Positions 36,501-46,976 of a DNA stretch of 60,314 bases are shown here, one piece after another. The stretch comes from Draconibacterium sp. (GTDB lineage Bacteria > Bacteroidota > Bacteroidia > Bacteroidales > Prolixibacteraceae). The stretch covers positions 1 through 60,314 of the forward strand of contig WOYV01000018.1 of NCBI GenBank assembly GCA_011620585.1, in the 5' to 3' direction. The notes under the pieces were generated by a model. That model searched no databases. It had not been told where the DNA came from and saw only the letters and a list, made by a program, of their open reading frames with translations. Position numbers and translations under genes: made by a program. The number at the start of each line of letters is the position of its first letter. Within the stretch, counting starts at the first letter, position 1.

Positions 36501-36734
36501 TTTGGTTTCGTAACCTACAAACGAGAATAGCAAAGTACTGTTTGAGTTGACTTGGATTTGGTAAATCCCGTCAACATTCGAAACCGAACCGTTGGTGGTG
36601 CCTTTTTCCATTATGGTAACGCCGGGCAGCGTTATCCCGGAGTTATCAGCCACCTTTCCTGTGACCTTGATATTTTGGGCGAAACTGCTAATGCCCCAAA
36701 TCAAAAATCCAATAGTGAACAGTAGTTTTTTCAT
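33591..36734 (-). CDS. SusC/RagA-family TonB-linked outer-membrane transporter
   Basis: A protein of 1047 residues. Signal peptide about 1-19 (WGISSFA-Q). CarboxypepD_reg-like domain about 23-95 (GITLPGVTIMEKGTTNG, LLFSFVGYETKEVAVEG). The SusC hallmark EVMVTALGISQEKKSIGYATQ follows, then the plug with IVVLKGPTASSLYGSRGRNGAILITTKKA and a 22-strand-size barrel ending STRYLGLGLTVTF. First gene of susC-susD-GDPD. No adjacent sigma/anti-sigma pair or hybrid two-component regulator is present, so regulation is not visible. Confidence 0.95.
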   Translation of the reverse strand: MKKLLFTIGFLIWGISSFAQNIKVTGKVADNSGITLPGVTIMEKGTTNGSVSNVDGIYQIQVNSNSTLLFSFVGYETKEVAVEGKNQIDVTLEESMQAIDEVMVTALGISQEKKSIGYATQKVDAKEITSVNAPNMGNMLSGQVAGLTVNTKTGIFQKPDFLLRGKAPLIVVDEIPVETDFFDISSNDIENIVVLKGPTASSLYGSRGRNGAILITTKKAQNEGLEITVSNNTMVSAGFTVFPETQTEYGNGSNGKYEFWDGQDGGISDGDMIWGPKFSDNLDIPQWNSPVYDNVTGETIPWWGDVSGTQYDDKSRYSRVPTPWEYHNNLKDFLRTGIISTTNFSVASKSKKSSTRFSGFYQSEKGRVPNTELKTGGLTYNAVYKLAETVTLDTKLSFNKVYSPNYPRYGYGPKNHMYTILIWMGDDVNGQDLKEHLYIPGQEGYRQANYNYAWYNNVYFAAYELNQKYDQNTVNGQIKLKWDITGDLSLQGRSSAVLKHLFENRESPKSYLNYGDPREGDYKTWNYDQVNVDNDVLLSYKKDFSDKFGMSVNAGASMFYKKYQQEYNATDGLVAPWVYSLNNSLGNVKASTYYEQRETRSIFGTLTMDMINTFFLTLTARNDWSSTLPELNNSYFYPSVSLSTLVSNLIQLPEAFDYLKVYGSWAEVSSDLSPYQISSYYNNAGIYDGNSKVTYPSTIINPNIKPEKSTSFELGLSSVFFKNRLSFDFTYYNIVDENQIINLPTSEASGFESRKVNGNQYTTNGFEIMLNANPVKNKNFRWDLGLNWSASVKKLTDIYGGAEKYGNYSLNERVDNYYSTGWMKTADGELIVSESTGLPTRDPFPQMFGHLDPNWRFGLQNHFKYKKLSLDVDIDGVVGGVIRSLTIEKMWWGGKHPNSVEYRDAEYAAGQPVYVPVAVNIVSGELTTDTNGKVISDTRVYKSNETAVSWQTWSQNYPYRAKVTEAESKTFANVFDRSYVKLRKAAFNYDLTELVNIHAFKKIEATAYGYNLLMWKKADIIDPDYGDDENLQDPSTRYLGLGLTVTF

Positions 36735-37379
36735 ACATGAATAAATTTTAGCTTTTGTTCTTAATAGTGTTTTTTATGTTTATTATCAGACATAGCAATA
36801 GCGCTTTAATATTTTTGACAGTATCAAATTGCTGGGTGTTAAATATTTGCAGTTGAGGCGCTTCCCCTAACCTTTGAGAGGACTATTAGCCAGGAACCCC
36901 GGTGCCATTTTTCGAAATCAGACTATCGTTCTTTTTTCTTTTTTTTGAATTCATTGCGTTGGGTTATTTGTTAAATTTTAAATTATTTGATAAAAAATAA
37001 TAGCATAAACAGCGCGAGTGAAGGGGTTAAGAATTATTTGCAAAGCCATATATTTACCTGAAGAATTTAGCGTACCCACATCTTATTTATTTGTTGGCAA
37101 AGGTCAATTATAAATGTGAACTTAGTGTTACACCTTAATGTAAATTCGATTAAAATATTTTTACAAAAATGTAACCGAAATCATGAACAAAATGGAAAAC
37201 ATTACTGTCAGTAAGGGAGCATTGAAAGGTGAAAAAGCAATCTAACGATTTCGATAAAAATTATAAAGTGAAATATCCGTGTGTCGACAAACACCTTCTG
37301 ACGATTGTTATCGCCATTAGAGGCTGCAAGCACAGAGTCCCATTACATTTAACCGGGCATTTTTGTATGAGAATTACGT
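36735..37379. other. Intergenic region upstream of susC
   Basis: About 645 AT-rich bases. It should hold the susC promoter on the minus strand, but I see no perfect -7 box. A plus-strand frame of 20 codons (37183-37245, MNKMENITVSKGALKGEKAI) and an 85-codon GTG frame (37229-37486) that runs into the next gene on the opposite strand are not convincing. The first could be a remnant of a lost gene. Confidence 0.5.
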
Positions 37380-39773
37380 TTAGAACTGTACGAGCAGCGA
37401 AATCACAAAATTTATCCCGGGTGAAACCATTCCCGACGAATACGGCCGATATCCCTGATCGAGTATGTTTTCCACCCCTCCACTGAGAAAGAAATGCTTG
37501 CCCACCTTAAAATTCCCTTTCAAATTCAGGGTCCACCAGGCAGGTGAAAAAGGGTTCCCGTTTTTATCGATAGCGTACATGTAAGGTTTGTCCTGTTCCG
37601 ATGGGGCAAGATCTTCGTAGGCTATTTCCCCGTTGTACATCAGGTACAAATCGGCAAACCAACGGTTATTTTCAAATATGAGGTGCGAACTTCCAAAGAT
37701 GGGTGGCGCATGCCGAACCGGAAACCCATCCGAATCTTTTCCTTTGGTGATGGTGAAATCGTGTTTGGTACGCAGGTGTGTTGTTAAAACATATCCGAAA
37801 GCCACCGATCCACCGTAAATATCGGCCGCATCGGCATTCACCAGCGCTTCCACTTTACTTAAGGTTCCATCGTACATTATTGAGTCCTGTCCGTCGTTTA
37901 AAGGAAAATCGCGGCGGACCATGGCATTTTTCAAACGGGTGTAGAAAGCGCCTATTTCGATACTGGCTTTATCAGCAAAAGTTTTCTTGATTTCCATATC
38001 GATGGTGCGGGTGTACTCGGGTTCAAGATCGGGATTGGGAACGATCACATTTCCGGGTTCCGAATCAAATACTTTCGCTACATCGTCGATATTTGGCGAG
38101 CGGAACCCGGAAGAGAGATCCATGTTGATCTGCCAGTCGGTAGCCGGATGCCACACCAAACCGATATTTCCGATAATCGCCGAGTTTTTCATATCGAAAC
38201 CTTCAAATGGAAACCCATAATCAGTTTGACTGAAATCGCCGCTCATCCAGGTGAAGGTGTAGCGGGTGCCGGCTTGCAGGATTAGTTTTTCCCAGCGGTG
38301 TTTGTACGAAATATAACCTGCAAGGCTTCCATAATCCGAATCGCCCGGGTAACGCGAAGGAATACTTTCTGTGTTTCCGCTAACCAGATTATAGACCGTT
38401 CCTTTGGAAGAGATGAGGTTGTAATACGATTCTACCCCATAAAAGAATTCGTTCTGGTTGTCGAGGCCTTTAGCCAGGTCGAGGTTGGCCGAATAAATTG
38501 ATAGATCTTCTTTCCTGCCGTTTTTGCCGGCTTTATTGATCGCCCGGTCGTAACGGCTTTCGGCATATTTCTGAAAAGCGGTTTGCAGGTTGATTTTGTC
38601 GGCCAGTACACTGTTCAGGTGTAGTACCAATTGTCCGCAGAACATCGACCAAACCTGGGGGCCGTAATACCATTCGCCGTAACGAAGTTTGTCGTTCCGG
38701 TAAACAATCAATCGGTCGTAACGCGGAATATCAGAAGTTTGCGAGTGGTTGGCGCTCAAAATCAGTTCGGTTTTATCCGAAGGCCGGTATCGGAGTTTCC
38801 CCAGGATATTGAACTGGCTATAACCGGTGTAACGTTGTATCAGTTCATTATCGTTTTGAATTACATGATCAGCGCCGTCGAAGCCGTCTTTCAGCACATA
38901 CTCAGGGCGTTTGTATTCATCACGCGCTTTCGATCCCATTCTCAAATCGTCAAAATCGGTGTAAGTACTGCTTACAAGTGCTGCCCACTTCTGTCCGCCA
39001 AGATTGATTGTAGCATGCAATGTTTTTTCGAAGTTGGCGCTTGAATAACGTGTCATTATTTTTCCCGATGGGGTAATTCCTTCGTGTGTCGATAGTTTAG
39101 GTTTCAGGGTAGTGAAGCTCATAACTCCCCCAAGTGCATCGCTTCCGTAAATAACAGTGCCCGGCCCCAAAATCACTTCGGTATTTTCAAGGCTGTTTGC
39201 ATCAATCGAGATTACGTTTTGCAGGTTTCCGCTTCTGTAAATAGCGTTGTTCATTCGGATTCCATCAACCACAATTAGCAAGCGGTTAGCTGCAAATCCA
39301 CGGATCATCGGACTTCCGCCACCCATCTGGCTTTTTTGAATATACACTCCGCTACCTGTGCTGAGCAAATCGGCAGTGGTTTGCGGGTTGTAATGCAAAA
39401 CATCTTCAGCAGGTATCGAAACCACACTTTGAGGAACTTCGGCCCGCGACTGTTCCCAGCGGTTTACCGAAACTACTACTTCGTCTATTTTTATAGGGTT
39501 TTCGCTTAGCTGCACGGTGTTGCCCTGTTGTACAATCTTTTGCTTGCTTATTGTTTGTTCGAGGTAAGATGAGAGTTTAAAAAGTATTTCTTCAAGGTCT
39601 TGAAATTGATCCAGCCTGACGGTACCATTCTTGTCGGTTTGTGTTGTGAAGTTAGCCGATCTCACGATTACCCCGTCCAACGGCAATCCCGTTTTTTTAT
39701 CGAGTACGCGAATGGTTTGTGCTTGAGAAAGTATGCAGGAAAAAACAAATACCAGTGTTATTAGATATCTCAT
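37380..39773 (-). CDS. TonB-dependent receptor, hemoglobin/heme type
   Basis: A protein of 797 residues. Signal peptide 1-18 (SCILSQA-Q). A short N-terminal carboxypeptidase-regulatory-like domain at about 20-95 (TGLPLDGVIVRS), then the plug with VPQSVVSIPAEDV, a GGGSPMIRGFAANRLLIVVDG stretch, RMNNAIYRSGNLQNV and LGPGTVIYGSDALGGVMSF. This plug form is that of the TonB-dependent hemoglobin/transferrin/lactoferrin receptor family. The end SPGINFVISLLVQF closes with Phe as barrel proteins do. Substrate, heme or another compound, is inference. No hmuY or other heme-handling gene is adjacent. Confidence 0.9.
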   Translation of the reverse strand: MRYLITLVFVFSCILSQAQTIRVLDKKTGLPLDGVIVRSANFTTQTDKNGTVRLDQFQDLEEILFKLSSYLEQTISKQKIVQQGNTVQLSENPIKIDEVVVSVNRWEQSRAEVPQSVVSIPAEDVLHYNPQTTADLLSTGSGVYIQKSQMGGGSPMIRGFAANRLLIVVDGIRMNNAIYRSGNLQNVISIDANSLENTEVILGPGTVIYGSDALGGVMSFTTLKPKLSTHEGITPSGKIMTRYSSANFEKTLHATINLGGQKWAALVSSTYTDFDDLRMGSKARDEYKRPEYVLKDGFDGADHVIQNDNELIQRYTGYSQFNILGKLRYRPSDKTELILSANHSQTSDIPRYDRLIVYRNDKLRYGEWYYGPQVWSMFCGQLVLHLNSVLADKINLQTAFQKYAESRYDRAINKAGKNGRKEDLSIYSANLDLAKGLDNQNEFFYGVESYYNLISSKGTVYNLVSGNTESIPSRYPGDSDYGSLAGYISYKHRWEKLILQAGTRYTFTWMSGDFSQTDYGFPFEGFDMKNSAIIGNIGLVWHPATDWQINMDLSSGFRSPNIDDVAKVFDSEPGNVIVPNPDLEPEYTRTIDMEIKKTFADKASIEIGAFYTRLKNAMVRRDFPLNDGQDSIMYDGTLSKVEALVNADAADIYGGSVAFGYVLTTHLRTKHDFTITKGKDSDGFPVRHAPPIFGSSHLIFENNRWFADLYLMYNGEIAYEDLAPSEQDKPYMYAIDKNGNPFSPAWWTLNLKGNFKVGKHFFLSGGVENILDQGYRPYSSGMVSPGINFVISLLVQF

Positions 39774-39934
39774 TGGTTAGGTATTTAACAAATACTGAAA
39801 AAGTTCAGGCGAATTTAAATAAATTTCATCCAAAAGATAATCAGACTGGAGATTAAATCGGAATATTTAAAATGAGGATGAACCTTATTTCCAGCGGTGT
39901 TTCGCAGTCATTTCGTCACCGTTAGTTGAAGACT

Positions 39935-39972
39935 AAAAAAATCCGAACGACAAAAAGCAACCCGGATTTTGA
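39935..39972 (-). terminator. Terminator downstream of the gdhA pseudogene
   Basis: On the minus strand AAAATCCG / CGGATTTT with a long loop is followed by a T-run. It is correctly placed for the former gdhA transcript. Confidence 0.6.
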
Positions 39973-39992
39973 GATATAAGCTTGGTCAATTT

Positions 39993-40677
39993 TTAAACAA
40001 GGCCCTGTGCCATCATCGAGTTGGCAACTTACACTCCACGGGCGTTTCCCATCACGATAGGTTGCATTATATTTTTCGGCATACTCGCGAATTCTTCCAC
40101 GATGTATATTTTTAAGCTCCATTACATAAGCCAGCTTTTCGGCATCAATTCCATCCGGATCATGAATTGAGCCGCTGGAGTCGGAAAGTGTAACAACCTT
40201 GCCTCCCAGTTCAGTCATGAAACTTTGGCAAAACCGCATCACTTCATTGTCCGATTTATTTTTTGGGTCGAAATCAGAACCTCCCTTGCCTCCTCCCATC
40301 GGCAACGAAGTCAGGCTGTTTTTCAGCACCTGTTCAAAAGCCAAAAATTTCAGGATACTCTGATTTACGGTTGGGTGAAAACGCAAGCCTCCTTTGTATG
40401 GGCCAATCGCGCTGTTCATTTCAATCCTGTAACCACGGTTGATGTGAATATTGCCCCGGTCATCGGTCCAGGGAACACGAAATTGCATAATCCGTTCTGC
40501 TTCACACATCCTTTCGGGCACTTTCGCGTGCAAATAGCGTGGATTATCCATTAAAAAATCTGCCAGAGATTCTACAACTTCATGAACAGCCTGGTGAAAT
40601 TCGGGCTGTCTTGGGTCCTTACTTCTTACATAGGCCATAAAATCCTCTACAAATGACTTGCTGTTTTTAGTATTCAT
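39993..40677 (-). pseudogene. gdhA: gdhA (glutamate dehydrogenase) pseudogene with two internal deletions
   Basis: Starts at ATG 40677 (MNTKNSKSFVEDFM); the open frame further upstream is not homologous. The N-terminal domain is perfect for hexameric GDH: NRGYRIEMNSAIGPYKGGLR and LPMGGGKGGSDFDPK. After FCQSFMTEL the sequence jumps straight to GGKVVTLSDSSG. In intact GDH these are separated by roughly 100 residues containing GDIGVG and the dinucleotide-binding core, which are missing in frame. After DGKRPWSV the gene jumps again, now out of frame, to the normal end VANSMMAQGLV and stop (39993). The 280-codon frame still open reads into unrelated residues. The product cannot be an active dehydrogenase. 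Confidence 0.93.
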
Positions 40678-40868
40678 TGTACTTAATTTGATAATTAGAT
40701 GGTGTAAGTTAGGAAAATTAAGTGAAGCTATTGTCTTGCTTTTCAGTATGTTGATAAATCGCATAAATCTTAGTCTGAAATTTCTATTGTGTGATTAATC
40801 TCAAATCAGTACTTACGGGTCGGTTTTGTTTTGAATGTGCAAGAAACCGCTAGCTCAAACAAATTATA

Positions 40869-40876
40869 TATCTTTG
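40869..40876 (+). promoter_or_regulatory. -7 promoter box of leuS
   Basis: Perfect TAnnTTTG match (TATCTTTG), 37 bases before the chosen leuS ATG and downstream of the ATG-like start at 40835. It supports the shorter start. Confidence 0.65.
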
Positions 40877-40912
40877 CGGCTTAATTTTTTGAATCCTGTA
40901 CAATCGAAAAAA

Positions 40913-43564
<2,652 letters not shown>

Positions 43565-43598
43565 CCTTTATAAAAAGAAATTTCTTAGAAAAGTGTGA

Positions 43599-43629
43599 GA
43601 AGGATGAATATTTGTTTATCCTTTTTTTG
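43599..43629 (+). terminator. Rho-independent terminator of leuS
   Basis: AAGGAT / ATCCTT stem, with further AA / TT pairing inside an about 12-base apical region, followed by seven T. Confidence 0.8.
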
Positions 43630-43740
43630 TGCTCTTTTTTGTAACAAAGTTGCTGAGCTACCAAAAAACTGTTTGAAGAGATATCACGTATCAACATTTT
43701 TCTTAAATTACAAGACCAATAATGATTAACTAAACCAACC

Positions 43741-45873
43741 GTGAAATCTGAGATTCAATCGATTCGAAAAAACGTCACCGACAAAATCATTGTCATTACA
43801 CTCATTTTTCTTTCTCCGGCATATTTTTTTGCGATGGCACGCAGCTTTGAAGTGGGCTGGCTCAATATCAATTATATTCACACAGCCCTTTATGTTTTTA
43901 TGATAGCTTTGGCCATATTCAGAAATCGGCTGCATACCGACACAAAAATTTATTTGCTGGTTGCTATATATACCATTCTCGGGTTATCCGCCTTGTGGTT
44001 TATTGGTTTTAGCGGGATACATTATTTTGTAATCGTTGCCATTGCCATTGCTTCGGTCCTGGCTCAGCGTAAGATTGCCTTTGTATTAATTGCCTTTATC
44101 GCAATCATGTATGTTGCAATTTCTATTTTCTACATGCTGCATATTCACGAGCCTTCGGTTAAACCCGATACTTTTACTCACTCCATATTACAGTGGACCA
44201 CCATCATACTTTCACTCATTGCTTTCTCGGCCATTTTTATCGAAGGATTTGGTGAACTTTTTCATAAACTCATCGGCTCTATCGAAGAAAAGCAAAGAAT
44301 AAGCGAAAAGCTAAAAGAACAAAACGAAAAATTGCAGACCACGAAAAATGAACTGGCCCAAAAGGTAGAAGAGATTCATGATATCAATATCCAGTTAAAA
44401 TTAAGCGAGGAAAAATACCGGAACCTGGTTAATTTTTCGCCCAATGTTATTTACTGGTACTCAACACTTGATGGGGGTTTGTTTTATTCCGATCGAATTC
44501 AGGAAATCCTGGGTTACAAACCCAAAGAGATTGAAAGAGTACCGAATTTCTGGGAATCATCGATCCATCCGGATGATAGGATAGGATTTAAAAGGATATT
44601 CGGGAATTTTGATCCGGAGAAGAAATACAATTTGAAGTATCGGGTAAAAGCAAAAAACGGAAATTGGGTGTGGCTGAGAGATACTTTGCTTACATTAAAA
44701 CAAACAAACGATGAAATTATTTTTCAGGGACATTTAACAGACATTACGGCTGAAAAGGAAATGGAAGAAAAATTGCGCGAAAGTGAGATGAGGTGGCATT
44801 TCTCAGTCGATGGAAGCAATCTTGGGCTTTGGGACTGGGATATAAAAACAAACCAGGTATTCTACTCGAAACGTTGGAAAGAAATGCTGGGATACGATGA
44901 GTACGAAGTTTCGGATACATTGGAAGATTGGAGAAAAAGGGTTCATCCTGATGATTTGGAAATAGCAAAACAGGTACTGCAAGGTTATCTTGATGGCGAA
45001 ACAGAATCGTACTCAAGCGAGCATCGAATGTTATGTAAAGACGGAACTTATAAATGGATTCTTGACCGTGGAAAAATTGTTTCGTATTCCGATGACGGAA
45101 AGCCTCTCCGAATGATAGGAACCCATTCCGATATTCATGATAAAAAACTGGCAGAACTCGATCTGAAACGACTCAATAACACAAAGGATCGTTTTTTCTC
45201 AATTATTGCTCACGACTTGAAAAACCCATTCAATTCGATGATTGGCTTATCCGAAATATTGAATGAAAACTTTGATGAACTGGATGTTAATACTCAAAGG
45301 AAATTTATTTTGGCTATTCACCAAGGCATATTGAAAACCTATGATTTGCTCGAAGATCTATTGTTGTGGTCGCGGGCGCAAAGGAATACGCTTGATTTTT
45401 TCCCAAAACGCGAGGATTTGCTGATAATTGCATCGGAAGTTTTAGAACCCTTAAAAATGTCGGCTGAAAATAAATCAATCGAAATCAATATTGATATCCC
45501 GGCAGGTGCAGTAATATTTGCCGACAAATTCATGTTTTCGTTTATTTTACGAAACTTGATTTCGAATGCGATAAAATTTACTCCACGGGAAGGATCAATT
45601 CTGATAACCAGTAAAGCTGTCATTTACAAGGGGCGCAAATCAATGCAAATCGAGGTGCGCGACTCGGGAATCGGGATGGATGCGTTGTACTGCGAACAAC
45701 TTTTCGATCCCGGTCAGAATGTATCAAGGCCGGGAACCGAGGACGAAAAGGGAACCGGGATGGGATTATCAATTTGTTATGAGTTTGTGAAAAAGCATGG
45801 TGGCGATATTTGGGTGGAAAGCGAGCCGGAGAAAGGTTCGCACTTCTTTTTTACACTTCCGTTAAACAGATAG
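43741..45873 (+). CDS. Membrane PAS-domain sensor histidine kinase (orphan)
   Basis: A protein of 710 residues from a GTG start. Residues about 15-175 hold five to six transmembrane segments, then a coiled coil (about 178-225, EEKQRISEKLKEQNEKLQ). Two PAS_3-type domains follow: about 228-345 (NLVNFSPNVIYWYS, SSIHPDDRIGF) and about 350-475 (GSNLGLWDWDIKTNQ, KRVHPDDLEIA). The HisKA motif has H491 in SIIAHDLKNPFNSM. The ATPase domain has NLISNAIKF, DSGIGM and GTGMGLSIC. The second PAS carries GLWDWD, common in Bacteroidota PAS domains. There is no response regulator or receiver domain next to it, so its partner is elsewhere. Confidence 0.94.
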   Translation: MKSEIQSIRKNVTDKIIVITLIFLSPAYFFAMARSFEVGWLNINYIHTALYVFMIALAIFRNRLHTDTKIYLLVAIYTILGLSALWFIGFSGIHYFVIVAIAIASVLAQRKIAFVLIAFIAIMYVAISIFYMLHIHEPSVKPDTFTHSILQWTTIILSLIAFSAIFIEGFGELFHKLIGSIEEKQRISEKLKEQNEKLQTTKNELAQKVEEIHDINIQLKLSEEKYRNLVNFSPNVIYWYSTLDGGLFYSDRIQEILGYKPKEIERVPNFWESSIHPDDRIGFKRIFGNFDPEKKYNLKYRVKAKNGNWVWLRDTLLTLKQTNDEIIFQGHLTDITAEKEMEEKLRESEMRWHFSVDGSNLGLWDWDIKTNQVFYSKRWKEMLGYDEYEVSDTLEDWRKRVHPDDLEIAKQVLQGYLDGETESYSSEHRMLCKDGTYKWILDRGKIVSYSDDGKPLRMIGTHSDIHDKKLAELDLKRLNNTKDRFFSIIAHDLKNPFNSMIGLSEILNENFDELDVNTQRKFILAIHQGILKTYDLLEDLLLWSRAQRNTLDFFPKREDLLIIASEVLEPLKMSAENKSIEINIDIPAGAVIFADKFMFSFILRNLISNAIKFTPREGSILITSKAVIYKGRKSMQIEVRDSGIGMDALYCEQLFDPGQNVSRPGTEDEKGTGMGLSICYEFVKKHGGDIWVESEPEKGSHFFFTLPLNR

Positions 45874-46008
45874 GGTGCTTTTCATCAATTTTATATATGT
45901 TGATTTTAAATCTGTGTTAATTTGCTGGTTCACTGATAAAACTCAGCATATTTAATGGGCATGCTTTGTTCATTTGCGCGATTTTTCAACCACTTAATAT
46001 TAAACGAG

Positions 46009-46887
46009 ATGTTTACCGAAATGCTCACAAGCAACAAACGATTGATGAAAATCATCGAAGACTATGCAATAATGACCTTAGGGTTGCTGGTTTTCTCATT
46101 GGGCTGGGTCGTTTTTATTATTCCTGCTGAACTCACCGGGGGTGGAATCAGTGGTCTGGCTGCCGTGGTTTATTACGCGACTGGGTTCCCGATCAGTGTC
46201 ACTTATTTGCTGGTTAATGTGGTTTTGGTGCTTGTGGCCATAAAGATCCTGGGAGCTAATTTTGGCGTTAAAACCATTTATAATATACTGGTACTCACTT
46301 TTTTCTTTGCCATCTTCCCCGGAATTGTTAAAAAACCACTTGTCGATGATATGTTCCTGTCTTCGGTATTGGGGGGCATTTCGGGTGGGGTAGGTTTAGG
46401 AATCGTGTTTTCGCGGGGCGGAAGTACAGGTGGCACCGATATTTTTGCGATGATCATTAACAAATACCGCAATGTGAGTCCCGGCAGCGTGATTATGCTC
46501 TGCGATGTAATTATTATAGGATCGGTGTTTTTTGTATTCCGTTCAGTCGAAAAACTGGTTTACGGTTATGTGGTAATGTGGGTGGTTTCTTATGCCCTTG
46601 ATTCTTTTTTAAGTGGCGCCAACCGCTCGGCACAAATGTTTATAATATCAAAAGAATACGCACAAATTGCCGAGTACATTAACAGGGAAGTTACCCGCGG
46701 CGTAACAATACTCGATGGCTCGGGCTGGTATACCAAAGACAATGTGAAAGTGATCATGTCGGTAATGCGGAAAAAAGAAACCAGCGCTGTTTTTCGCCAC
46801 ATAAAACACATCGATCCCAATGCTTTTATTTCAATGGGCAGCGTAATGGGAGTTTACGGTCAGGGTTTCGATAAAATCCGTCTTTGA
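46009..46887 (+). CDS. YitT-family membrane protein (DUF161 plus DUF2179 domain)
   Basis: A protein of 292 residues from ATG 46009; starts at 45955 and 46021 are also possible. Family members normally begin a few residues before the pattern seen as KRLMKIIEDYAIMTLG, which favours a late start. Five to six transmembrane segments (about 20-210) carry the repeated glycine pattern LTGGGISGLAAVVYYATG and SRGGSTGGTDIFAMIINKY. The soluble C-terminal DUF2179 domain contains SAQMFIISKEY and the GVTILDGSGWYTKDN stretch. Function of the family is not established. It overlaps the first, rejected codons of the next frame only. Confidence 0.9.
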   Translation: MFTEMLTSNKRLMKIIEDYAIMTLGLLVFSLGWVVFIIPAELTGGGISGLAAVVYYATGFPISVTYLLVNVVLVLVAIKILGANFGVKTIYNILVLTFFFAIFPGIVKKPLVDDMFLSSVLGGISGGVGLGIVFSRGGSTGGTDIFAMIINKYRNVSPGSVIMLCDVIIIGSVFFVFRSVEKLVYGYVVMWVVSYALDSFLSGANRSAQMFIISKEYAQIAEYINREVTRGVTILDGSGWYTKDNVKVIMSVMRKKETSAVFRHIKHIDPNAFISMGSVMGVYGQGFDKIRL

Positions 46888-46962
46888 GCGGACAAAACCA
46901 TCAAACCACACTATTAATTATTTTTTCGCGAGATACTAAATTCGCTTTCTGTTTAGTTTTTA

Positions 46963-46970
46963 TATTTTTG
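46963..46970 (+). promoter_or_regulatory. -7 promoter box of the M23 peptidase gene
   Basis: Perfect TAnnTTTG match (TATTTTTG) just six bases before ATG 46977. If used, the mRNA would be almost leaderless from that ATG or have a leader of about 15 nt before ATG 46992. Confidence 0.5.
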
Positions 46971-46976
46971 CCCGGT

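Noticed and set aside
37229-37486. 85-codon GTG frame
   Set aside because: It overlaps the 3' end of the TonB receptor gene on the other strand and has no recognisable family or promoter.
40835-40912. Longer N-terminus for LeuRS
   Set aside because: The extra 26 residues lie upstream of and across a perfect -7 box, and homologues start at MEYKFAEIE-like sequence.
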